From an uncultured bacterium (GTDB taxonomy: Bacteria; Cyanobacteriota; Vampirovibrionia; Gastranaerophilales; Gastranaerophilaceae), in assembly GCA_937894665.1 (NCBI GenBank), contig CALAWF010000241.1:1-27341 (forward strand): DNA of 27,341 bases, given 5' to 3'. Below the pieces are notes generated by a model. It did not search any database. It saw nothing but the letters and a program-made list of their open reading frames with translations, and was not told the DNA's origin. The translations under genes and the position numbers were made by a program. Of this stretch, positions 8,619 through 15,859 are shown in pieces (positions within the stretch are counted from its first letter, which is position 1; the number at the start of each line of letters is the position of its first letter).

Positions 8619-9824
8619 ATGTGGGAAAAAGATATTAATATCCACGAAGTTAAAGAAATTCGTACAAGAACCAGTGTATTCTTCGGTGTTGGAGCTATCC
8701 AAAAAATTCATGACATAGCAAAAGACATCAAATCAAAAGGAATTGATAAAGTTATCGTTATGTCTGGCAAACACGCTTACAAATCAACTGGTGCTTGGGA
8801 TGTTGTAGAAGCAGCATTGAAAGAATATGGTATTGGATATATTAACTTTGACCAAGTTACTCCAAACCCTAACACTCACCACGTAAACGATGCAACTAAA
8901 ATGGCTCGTGAATTTGGTGCAAAAGCAGTTATCTCTATCGGTGGCGGATCTCCAACTGACGCAGGTAAATCTGTTGCAATTTTGCTTGAATATCCGGACA
9001 AAGAAGCTGACGATATTTATGAATTTAGATTCACTCCTACAAAAGCTGCTCCGGTTATTTCAATCAACCTTACTCACGGTACAGGTTCTGAAACAAACAG
9101 ATTTGCTGTTGTAACAAACTTAGAAAAGAACTTCAAACCAGCAATCGCTTACGATTGTATCTACCCAACATACGCAATCGATGACCCTCAATTGATGACA
9201 AAATTATCACCAAAACAAACAAGATATGTTTCAATTGATGCCGTTAACCACGTTGTAGAAGCTGCAACTTCAACAGTTGCTTCTCCATATTCAATTACAC
9301 TTGCTAAACAAGTTGTTGAATTGGTTGCAAAATACTTGCCAAAAGCAATTGCAAATCCAGAAGACTTAGAAGCTAGATACTTCTTGTGCTACGCTGCTAT
9401 GATGGGTGGTGTAAGTTTCGATAACGGTTTATTACACTATACTCACGCTCTTGAGCACCCATTGAGTGCTGTAAAACCAGACCTTTCACACGGCTTAGGT
9501 TTAGCAATCTTGTTACCAGCAGTTGTTAAAACTATCTACAAAGATAAAGCTGCAACTCTAGCTGACATCCTTGCTCCTATCGTTCCAGGTTTGAAAGGTG
9601 ATGCATCAGAAGCTGATAAGGCTGCAGATGGCGTTTATGCTTGGTTGAAATCAGTTGATGTCCCAGAAAAACTTGAAGATATGGGATTCAAAGCTGAAGA
9701 TGTTGATAAATTGACAGATTTAGTATTCACAACTCCATCTCTTGAAGGTTTGATTAACATCGGACCGAGTGGAAATTCGAGAGAAGTTGTTCGTAAAATC
9801 TACGAAGATTCTCTTTCTAAATAA
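8619..9824 (+). CDS. Iron-containing (group III) alcohol dehydrogenase
   Basis: 401 residues from the ATG at 8619, preceded by GGAGAG at good distance; the upstream in-frame ATG at 8601 would place that ribosome binding site inside the gene. The fold's NAD(P)-binding motif is present (SIGGGSPTDAGK), then LTHGTGSETNRFAVVTN. The four metal ligands of the family are visible: Asp and His in SIDAVNHVVEA, His in THALEHPLS and His in DLSHGLGLAI. Such enzymes interconvert alcohols and aldehydes with NAD(P)H in the cytoplasm and often regenerate NAD+ in fermentation; the substrate cannot be told. Synonymous codon choice (many AAC, CAC, ATC) differs from the AT-rich neighbours and, with a near-consensus promoter and strong terminator, suggests high expression. 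It is a single-gene unit. Confidence 0.95.
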   Translation: MWEKDINIHEVKEIRTRTSVFFGVGAIQKIHDIAKDIKSKGIDKVIVMSGKHAYKSTGAWDVVEAALKEYGIGYINFDQVTPNPNTHHVNDATKMAREFGAKAVISIGGGSPTDAGKSVAILLEYPDKEADDIYEFRFTPTKAAPVISINLTHGTGSETNRFAVVTNLEKNFKPAIAYDCIYPTYAIDDPQLMTKLSPKQTRYVSIDAVNHVVEAATSTVASPYSITLAKQVVELVAKYLPKAIANPEDLEARYFLCYAAMMGGVSFDNGLLHYTHALEHPLSAVKPDLSHGLGLAILLPAVVKTIYKDKAATLADILAPIVPGLKGDASEADKAADGVYAWLKSVDVPEKLEDMGFKAEDVDKLTDLVFTTPSLEGLINIGPSGNSREVVRKIYEDSLSK

Positions 9825-9844
9825 TTAGAATTTAAAACGAAAAC

Positions 9845-9879
9845 AAAATCCTCGACTTATAATTTAGGTCGAGGATTTT
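9845..9879 (+). terminator. Terminator of the alcohol dehydrogenase gene
   Basis: A 12-bp perfect stem (9845-9856 with 9868-9879) around an 11-nt loop, with the T-run TTTTTATT overlapping its 3' arm. Confidence 0.9.
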
Positions 9880-9893
9880 TATTGAAAAATAAT

Positions 9894-9927
9894 AAAAAAC
9901 GAGCGATAAATCTATCACTCGTTTTTT
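9894..9927 (-). terminator. Terminator of lpxA
   Basis: Arms at about 9894-9908 and 9913-9927. On the - strand the one imperfect pair is a G-U wobble and the hairpin ends in six T, while on the + strand it is a C-A mismatch, so it is oriented for the lpxA transcript. Confidence 0.8.
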
Positions 9928-9953
9928 TAATGTAAACTTTATATGGTTAAAAC

Positions 9954-10760
9954 CTATTCATCAGCCAAACATTCATGACCAAATTTGTGAGATTTTAACA
10001 ATACACCACGTTTTGAAGTTTGAATAAATTCAATCATTTTTTCAATGTATTCATTCATTGGAATTTCAGCTTTAATTTTTTCAATTGCTTGAGAAGTATT
10101 GTAATCCTCTGAAATTAACAATTTGAAAGCCTCATTTGTTGCAGTTCTAACTTCCAATGGAACACCACGTCTTTTCATAGCGATAACGTTAATTCCACGT
10201 GGAACAGGAGGTCTGCCTTCACCTTTAGAATACGGTAAAATATCTTGACGAGAAGCAGAAAATCCGCTGATAATCGCCATATCACCAATTCTAATATTTT
10301 GGTGGAATACACTCATACCACCAACAAAAGCACCAAAACCAACGTGAACATGTCCGCCCAAAGTAACAAGGTTAGCCAAAATAACTTGGTCTGCAAGTAC
10401 GCAGTTATGAGCAACGTGAGAACCAACCATCAATAAGCATTTGTTACCAATTCTTGTTGTGAAATCACCGCAAGCAGCTCCTCTGTGAATAGTAACGTTT
10501 TCTTTGATAATTGTTTCATCACCTATAACAACTTTTGTATCTTCGCCTTTGTAACCTAAATCTTGCGGTTCAGAACCAATTGTTGCAAATGGTGAAATTG
10601 TACAATTTTTACCTATTTCAGCATGTTCAATATGAGCGTTAGAAATAACTCTAGTACCACTTCCAATTTTAACACCTTCACCGATTACGACATATGGTCC
10701 AATAATTGCATCATCTGCGATTTGAGCAGAAGGATGAATTATAGCTGTTTTATCAATCAT
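9954..10760 (-). CDS. lpxA: Acyl-ACP:UDP-N-acetylglucosamine O-acyltransferase (first step of lipid A synthesis)
   Basis: 268 residues, normal length. LpxA transfers a 3-hydroxyacyl chain from ACP to UDP-GlcNAc in the cytoplasm. The N-terminal two thirds is a hexapeptide-repeat left-handed beta helix (IHPSAQIADDAIIGPYVVIG onward). The catalytic segment GSHVAHNC contains the general-base His, followed by ILANLVTLGGHVHVG and SVFHQNIRIG. The C-terminal helical domain starts at about residue 190 (GINVIAMKRRGV). GAGGG 6-7 nt before the ATG is the ribosome binding site. Unlike in most Gram-negative genomes, lpxD, fabZ, lpxB and lpxC are not adjacent; it stands alone with its own promoter and terminator. 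Its presence argues for an LPS-bearing outer membrane. Confidence 0.96.
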   Translation of the reverse strand: MIDKTAIIHPSAQIADDAIIGPYVVIGEGVKIGSGTRVISNAHIEHAEIGKNCTISPFATIGSEPQDLGYKGEDTKVVIGDETIIKENVTIHRGAACGDFTTRIGNKCLLMVGSHVAHNCVLADQVILANLVTLGGHVHVGFGAFVGGMSVFHQNIRIGDMAIISGFSASRQDILPYSKGEGRPPVPRGINVIAMKRRGVPLEVRTATNEAFKLLISEDYNTSQAIEKIKAEIPMNEYIEKMIEFIQTSKRGVLLKSHKFGHECLADE

Positions 10761-10795
10761 GATTTTCCCTCTTTCTTACTATCTCCATAACGTCA

Positions 10796-10824
10796 ATTAT
10801 AGTACAAACGAAAAAGATATGAAA
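10796..10824 (-). promoter_or_regulatory. Promoter of lpxA
   Basis: Perfect TATAAT on the - strand (10801-10796) with TTTCAT 17 nt upstream (10824-10819). The leader would be about 30 nt long. Confidence 0.55.
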
Positions 10825-10914
10825 AATCCTTTATATTATTTTAATATGGAAGACAAAAATACTTTTGCATCCAACAATCCACACCACCCTAGCCATATTA
10901 CACGCAGTTTCACT

Positions 10915-11236
10915 CGACTCAATGCCCGTTTTATCCTCAGTTCCTTCTCCCAAGGGAGAAGGTTAGGATGAGGTGTTAAACCGAACATATTTTGCTAGAG
11001 ATACTTCGCTTCGCTTAGTATGACGAATTTGTACGGTCATTCCGAACTCGTTTCGGAATCTCTATCCGAACGCACCAGTTAGAGATGCTGAAACAAGTTC
11101 AGCATGACAAAACCTAACCATAGGTTTTCTCTCTAGGAGAGAAAGAAATTGTCTTTGAGCAATTGCGAAAATTTACAATTTCTAGAAAAGGTTTTCTTTT
11201 TTTATCAACCCCTCTCCTAACCTCTCCCTTGGATAG
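10915..11236. repeat. Island of small palindromic intergenic repeats
   Basis: No gene fits here. At least five compact inverted repeats lie in a row: 10943-10962 (CCTTCTCCC/GGGAGAAGG), 11001-11021 (ATACT/AGTAT), 11039-11059 (ATTCCGAA/TTCGGAAT), 11085-11105 (ATGCTGAA/TTCAGCAT), and one near 11132-11150 (TTTCTCTC/GAGAGAAA). The segment after the first (AAGGGAGAAGGTTAGGATGAG) recurs in inverted, slightly diverged form at about 11209-11236, so the island is bounded by inverted copies. The base composition is richer in GC than the neighbourhood. It resembles dispersed palindromic repeat units of other bacteria; copies elsewhere in the genome cannot be checked here. Confidence 0.65.
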
Positions 11237-11253
11237 GAATAAGTACAAACAAA

Positions 11254-11279
11254 CGGGGCAAGTTTTACAACTTGCCCCG
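11254..11279 (-). terminator. Terminator of the 794-residue protein gene
   Basis: A perfect 11-bp GC-rich stem (CGGGGCAAGTT at 11254-11264 with 11269-11279) and a 4-nt loop; on the - strand it is followed by TTTGTTTGT. It starts 30 nt after the stop codon at 11309. Confidence 0.85.
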
Positions 11280-11308
11280 CTGTTAATAAATATTCAATTA
11301 TAATGAAT

Positions 11309-13693
11309 TTATTTTGCTCTATACTTCCAGAACATACTTGTTTGATTTGAACCTGCGTAGCCTTTATATTGTTCCAAATTATATTTGAATCTACGAACTT
11401 TAGTTCTTGTAATATTGCCATCGGCATCTTTTTCTTCAACAACCTGTTCTTCTGGTTCTAACTTCAAGCTATAAACTTCAATATTTTTAGCTTTCAGGCT
11501 ACGATTAGCATCTGATGCTGAATCCAAGATGTAGAATGGACCAACTGCTCCTTCCGGAACATATTGTTTAGCTTCTTCATCGGATAATTTTCTATATTTA
11601 TAAGCATTATCCTTACCGTTAGTGTTATCTCTCAACATGATTGCTGAAGGAGATTCATATGCTTCAGCACCTGTCAAACCAGAATCCGGAGTTACAGTAG
11701 TTTCGCCCTTTTCATCGGCAATTACGTACTGAGCTTTTGCATTTACATCGTTACCCTCTGTTGGAGCTTTACGACTTCTCAATTTTTCCCAGTCTCTAGC
11801 ATGACCAATTGAACCTTTTAATCCAACAGCACCGTCGCCATCACCGATTTGTCCTAGGTTATTACCATCAGCACCTTTCAAGAAATCGCCTTTACCATCA
11901 TTTGCAGTAAGATCAAAGAATCCGTCGCCACCAATATCTAATACAGTTCTTTCTGTAACAGTTGGTTCTGGTTTTGGTCCAGGTTCATCACCCGCACCTG
12001 GTTGATCGACTGTAAGATCTGGACCTTTGTTTGGATCTTTCTTGTAATCTTCATTACATTTGTTAATTTGAGCCATAGCACCGATAAGTTCTTGTTTATT
12101 TAACTTACCTTTACCGCCCTCATTAGCACCCATTGCATTACCCAATATTGCTAACTTAATCAACTTAGCCTCTGGAGAGTCAGCTGCATATGGTCCAACT
12201 GGAGCATTTTTGATATTTTCCATAATCTTACGATTTTCGTCTTTCTTAACGAAGTTAGGATCATCCAACGCATCTGCTAAAGAGTGTCCTTTTTTCAAGA
12301 TATTAACATCTCTATTTACGAGGGCGTTAACAAGAGCTGCACTAGCAACACCTGCAGGAATACCTATGCCTAAGCCCGGAAGAATTTTACTCAACCAAGA
12401 AAGGGCTTTACCTGGAGCTCCTGGAATAATTTCAGTGATTACTTTTGATATAGTATCGGTGTGTTTACCACCATTTTTATCAATTACTGTAATAATTTGA
12501 TTGTCAATAGTAGTTTTTTCTGTATCAGGAGTACCACCTGTTGTTTTACCATGAGCAAATGCCTTAGCAGCTAAATAAGTTGTAGCAGCACCAACCGCCG
12601 TACCAACAGCAGCTCCAATCCAACGTTTATCTTTTTGGTAATCTACGTTGATACCTTTCAAGAATTGTTTAACGTCTTTTTCTTTAACGCCTAATTCTGC
12701 AGCAAGTTGTTTCAATTCATTTTTATCTGCTCTGTTACCTGCTGTAGAAGCCCATTCTCTGGCATATGCTTGAGCTTTTTCTACATCAATTGTTACATTA
12801 CCATTGGCATCTTTAGTTATAATTCCTGCCTTGCCTTTATCTCTAAGTTTTTTATCAATTATTTCAGCAGTTTTCAAACCTCTATCAGACATTAAGGTAT
12901 AAGTTTTTGCCTTACGTTGGAAATCTGGGTCATGTTCTTTTTGATACTTATATGCATCTTCGCCATCCATAACCTGAGTTTCACCGGTTTTCTTACCTTG
13001 TTCATCTCTAAGCTCAACTGTGTATTGGCTGCCTTTTACATAAGTTTGTTGCAACGCAAGTTGTTTCCCAGAAGATTTTGCCAATTTTTTATTTGCTCTT
13101 CTAAATGAACGGCTACTTTTATCTAAACCATATTCTTCTTTTAAATTAGCATTTTTATTTTCTGCGTTTTCTTGATATTTATCATGCAACTCACGAAGAT
13201 TTTCTCTATTATTCAAACTATCAGCAAAATCATCTGCTTTTTCTTGTTGAATAGCTTTTTCCATTTCTTCTTTAAATGGAACTTTACCTAAATCTTCAGT
13301 AATTACACCTGCGGTAAGCAAAGTTTGATAATGCTTAGAAGCCTCGGCATAATTACCATTTGATAAATCTTGAATCAAAGCATCAACTTCTTTTTTTTGA
13401 GGGTCAGTTAAATCTTTTGCTTGTAATTTTGCGTTCAAAGCCCCAATACCGACGTCTGAATTAACATTATTATTGGTGACAGTTGCGTCATCAACTGGTT
13501 TCGCCGGATTACCAACTTGTCCTGAGCTCTGAAAACCATCTGACGTTACAGCTTCTCGCCCCTGTATAACTGCGGCACTAGTTTGCGGATCTGTACCGGC
13601 AGTTCTTTGAGTAGCATCTGTAGTAGTTGGATTTACTTGACAAGCGAATCGATTCTGTTGAATCTTATTGAAGTCATCATTCACACTTACCAT
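11309..13693 (-). CDS. Large protein of unknown family with central hydrophobic pair and Asp/Gly-rich C-terminal region
   Basis: 794 residues from the ATG at 13693, chosen because AAAGGA lies about 9 nt upstream; the frame extends to a GTG at 13738 with no ribosome binding site. No signal peptide. Residues 1-75 are polar and probably disordered, starting MVSVNDDFNKIQQNRFACQ. Residues about 80-350 are highly charged and helical. Two hydrophobic stretches follow (about 355-378, WIGAAVGTAVGAATTYLAAK, and 436-456, IPAGVASAALVNALV), separated by a loop of about 60 residues. Residues about 575-625 are Asp/Gly-rich (DIGGDGFFDLTAND, GDGDGAVG), reminiscent of calcium-binding loops without a clear EF-hand or dockerin. 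The last 170 residues may form another domain. I do not recognise a family. It is monocistronic with its own terminator. Confidence 0.85.
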   Translation of the reverse strand: MVSVNDDFNKIQQNRFACQVNPTTTDATQRTAGTDPQTSAAVIQGREAVTSDGFQSSGQVGNPAKPVDDATVTNNNVNSDVGIGALNAKLQAKDLTDPQKKEVDALIQDLSNGNYAEASKHYQTLLTAGVITEDLGKVPFKEEMEKAIQQEKADDFADSLNNRENLRELHDKYQENAENKNANLKEEYGLDKSSRSFRRANKKLAKSSGKQLALQQTYVKGSQYTVELRDEQGKKTGETQVMDGEDAYKYQKEHDPDFQRKAKTYTLMSDRGLKTAEIIDKKLRDKGKAGIITKDANGNVTIDVEKAQAYAREWASTAGNRADKNELKQLAAELGVKEKDVKQFLKGINVDYQKDKRWIGAAVGTAVGAATTYLAAKAFAHGKTTGGTPDTEKTTIDNQIITVIDKNGGKHTDTISKVITEIIPGAPGKALSWLSKILPGLGIGIPAGVASAALVNALVNRDVNILKKGHSLADALDDPNFVKKDENRKIMENIKNAPVGPYAADSPEAKLIKLAILGNAMGANEGGKGKLNKQELIGAMAQINKCNEDYKKDPNKGPDLTVDQPGAGDEPGPKPEPTVTERTVLDIGGDGFFDLTANDGKGDFLKGADGNNLGQIGDGDGAVGLKGSIGHARDWEKLRSRKAPTEGNDVNAKAQYVIADEKGETTVTPDSGLTGAEAYESPSAIMLRDNTNGKDNAYKYRKLSDEEAKQYVPEGAVGPFYILDSASDANRSLKAKNIEVYSLKLEPEEQVVEEKDADGNITRTKVRRFKYNLEQYKGYAGSNQTSMFWKYRAK

Positions 13694-13738
13694 TGTTCTC
13701 TGTCCTTTCTTTCTTATAGAAACTTGTATTACTTTCAC

Positions 13739-14111
13739 TATGCTTTAATAAAAACTTTTTATATTGAAAAATTGACTATAAAATATAGAAAAAGTATATA
13801 TCAATGTCTTAAACCCTTGTTGTTATTGAGTTTTAAGATTGTTAATTTTTCGTAATATTTGATAACTTTTTCGATTTTATAGCCGAATTCTTACCCAGGC
13901 TTACCTCTAACACATATTGTCGTCATCTTTTACCTTTCTAATATACCTTATTACCTTTACGCACATGGATTATCGGCATTCATTCAGCCGAACTTTAACG
14001 TTTTCAACAAAAAGCATGCTATAAATCTTGAAAATAGCTACCAATAGGAGCTTTTAGGCAATTAACAAAACTTCACAATCTCCCATATTCAGCAAATTTA
14101 TTTTTACAGAA
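13739..14111. other. Gene-free stretch upstream of two divergent genes
   Basis: About 370 bp with no credible protein gene. On the - strand it should hold the promoter and leader of the 794-residue protein gene: TTGATA, 17 nt, TTATAG near 13815-13785 is a weak candidate. Also on the - strand, AAGGTA-like motifs occur three times at 13931-13962 and an 11-codon ORF (MTTICVRGKPG, 13926-13891) follows one of them. A short hairpin TCGGC/GCCGA lies at 13973-13991. I cannot match the stretch to a known riboswitch or structured RNA. Confidence 0.4.
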
Positions 14112-14117
14112 TATAAT
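14112..14117 (+). promoter_or_regulatory. -10 box directly before the hemW start (leaderless transcript likely)
   Basis: A perfect TATAAT ends 6 nt before the ATG at 14124, the distance at which transcription normally starts, so the mRNA would begin at or next to the start codon. No Shine-Dalgarno sequence lies in the interval. The -35 region (TTCAGC, 18 nt upstream) is weak. Confidence 0.6.
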
Positions 14118-14123
14118 ATTGGT

Positions 14124-15218
14124 ATGGTTAAAAGTGCATACATTCACATACCGTTTTGTAAATCTAAGTGCCACTATTGTTCTTTTGTATCGTTCAACAA
14201 ATTAGGGCTAAAGGACGACTACATTAAGGCATTATTAAAAGAAATAGATTATTATTACAAAGGAGAACTCCTTGACACAATTTACTTCGGCGGAGGAACA
14301 CCATCTACACTCGAACTTCAAGACTTTTCTAAAATTTTTGAAAAACTTAAGCCCGAACCAACTGCCGAAATAACCATGGAGTTAAATCCCGAGGGCGTTA
14401 ATTATGACTACATGCGAGAGCTTTTTGACCTTGGTGTCAATAGAATCAGTCTTGGCTGCCAAACATTTAATGACGAAATTCTAAAACAAATCAACAGACG
14501 GCACAATTCACAACAAGTAATTGAGGCGGTAAAAACCTCACAACATGCCGGTTTTGAAAACATTAGTTTAGATTTTATTTACGGATTGCCAAATCAAACT
14601 CCGGAAATGTTTTATTCTGACCTAAAACAAGCCATAGATTTAGGGGTTCAACACATTTCATTATACGGCTTAAAAATTGAAGAAGGTTGTTATTTTTTCA
14701 ACCATATGCCCCAAAATCTCCCAGATGACGACCTTCAAGCAGACATGTACCTCGGAGCAATTGAATTATTAACAAGCAATGAGTTTGAGCATTATGAGGT
14801 TAGCAATTTTTCCCGTCCGAATTACAACTCAAGACACAACCTCAATTACTGGAACAATGAGGAATATTATGGATTTGGGGTTGCTGCCCACGGCTACCAA
14901 AATGGAATTCGCTACGGAAACATTGAAACGATTGAAGAATACTTAAATAATCCAATCCAACACAAAGAAGAAAAACTTATTACTCCACAAGAAAGACTAG
15001 AAGAAGAAATATTTTTAGGGTTCCGAGAAATGAAAGGAATCATGGTATCAAAAATAAACCGTAAATATGGAATTGATTTTGAACAAAAATACAAAAATAT
15101 TTTGAACAAATACATAGAATTAAAACTTATTCAAAAAACTCCAAACGGATATTCTCTAACTCCAAACGGAATACTTGTCAGCAATGTGATTTTAGCAGAT
15201 TTTTTAGAAGATAAGTAA
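14124..15218 (+). CDS. hemW: HemW-type radical SAM protein (heme chaperone, coproporphyrinogen oxidase-like)
   Basis: 364 residues. The N-terminal YIHIPFCKSKCHYCSF carries the CX3CX2C motif for the 4Fe-4S cluster and SAM, followed by YFGGGTPSTL, ITMELNPEGV, NRISLGCQTFND and the SLDFIYGLPNQT segment, all typical of the HemN/HemW family. The residue after the cluster motif is Phe rather than the extra Cys of true HemN (CXXXCXFCXC), and the length matches HemW, so I call HemW, which in other bacteria binds heme for insertion into respiratory enzymes. A C-terminal HemN domain (about residues 290-360) is present. No other heme genes are near. The gene probably gives a leaderless mRNA. True coproporphyrinogen dehydrogenase activity is unlikely but not excluded. 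Confidence 0.88.
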   Translation: MVKSAYIHIPFCKSKCHYCSFVSFNKLGLKDDYIKALLKEIDYYYKGELLDTIYFGGGTPSTLELQDFSKIFEKLKPEPTAEITMELNPEGVNYDYMRELFDLGVNRISLGCQTFNDEILKQINRRHNSQQVIEAVKTSQHAGFENISLDFIYGLPNQTPEMFYSDLKQAIDLGVQHISLYGLKIEEGCYFFNHMPQNLPDDDLQADMYLGAIELLTSNEFEHYEVSNFSRPNYNSRHNLNYWNNEEYYGFGVAAHGYQNGIRYGNIETIEEYLNNPIQHKEEKLITPQERLEEEIFLGFREMKGIMVSKINRKYGIDFEQKYKNILNKYIELKLIQKTPNGYSLTPNGILVSNVILADFLEDK

Positions 15219-15252
15219 AAAATGTCGCAAGAATATCTCTTACGACATTTTT
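15217..15252. terminator. Bidirectional terminator between hemW and the 136-residue protein gene
   Basis: AAAAATGTCG pairs with CGACATTTTT (15243-15252), with extra pairing AAGA/TCTT inside the loop. The T-run follows on the + strand and six T on the - strand, fitting two convergent genes. Confidence 0.8.
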
Positions 15253-15275
15253 ATTATATAAATTAGTTCTCTTAT

Positions 15276-15686
15276 CTATACAATAATATTTGTAGCCGCT
15301 TCAGCAGCTTCTTTTTCTTTACCTTTGAATAATTTAGCAATTGGTTCATATGTATATTTGCCAATACCTTCACCAACTTTAGCTAAATAATGACCAATTT
15401 TTTGTTTCCAGGAAGCATTTTTCATTGCATCTTCACCTAGAACCTTAATTGCATTTGGGAAAACTTTTGGTAACGCAACCAAAGCCGCAGCTACTACAAC
15501 CAAACCGGCAACGGTTTTCAAAAAGCCGTGAGATTTTTTCTTTGCCGGAGCTTTATCTGTTTTTGGAGCATCTGCTGATGCTTCAGTATTTGCATATTTA
15601 CCAGGACGACTTAATACGTCTGCTCCTTCTGTTCCTCCACAAAAACGTACGCTACTCATAGCGACCGGATTAACCATCATAGACAT
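15276..15686 (-). CDS. Small single-pass membrane protein of unknown function
   Basis: 136 residues, ATG at 15686 preceded by a strong AGGAGG 7 nt upstream. The N-terminal 50 residues are polar with a VRFCGG motif and a Lys/Ala/Pro-rich stretch (KTDKAPAKKKSHGF). A membrane segment follows at about residues 56-76 (LKTVAGLVVVAAALVALP). The C-terminal 60 residues are amphipathic helices rich in Lys and Ala. There is no cleavable signal. By the positive-inside rule the Lys-rich N-terminal side is probably cytoplasmic. The family is not recognised. It is divergent from the large TonB-like gene at 15860; the 173-bp interval holds both promoters. Confidence 0.75.
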   Translation of the reverse strand: MSMMVNPVAMSSVRFCGGTEGADVLSRPGKYANTEASADAPKTDKAPAKKKSHGFLKTVAGLVVVAAALVALPKVFPNAIKVLGEDAMKNASWKQKIGHYLAKVGEGIGKYTYEPIAKLFKGKEKEAAEAATNIIV

Positions 15687-15831
15687 CAGAGAACCTCCTA
15701 TACACTTTATTTTACTCTCTCATAATAAAACACCTAACGAGTTAATTTTGACTTCATGATAACACATTTGAAAGAATTCGTTACAAAAATTTACACAAAT
15801 TTTGGAATATTTTCAAATGTCGTGCCATCTA

Positions 15832-15837
15832 TATAAT
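15832..15837 (+). promoter_or_regulatory. -10 box of the TonB-like/sigma/NTPase operon
   Basis: A perfect TATAAT at 15832-15837; the -35 position holds only a TTTTCA-like sequence (about 15810). The start would be near 15844, leaving a leader of about 16 nt that begins at the GAGGAG ribosome binding site (15844-15849). Confidence 0.5.
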
Positions 15838-15859
15838 TGGGAAGAGGAGAAAGTAAAAA

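Noticed and set aside
10759..10971. Open frame on the + strand between lpxA and the repeat island.
   Set aside because: No ribosome binding site; it overlaps the lpxA promoter and its end lies within palindromic repeats.
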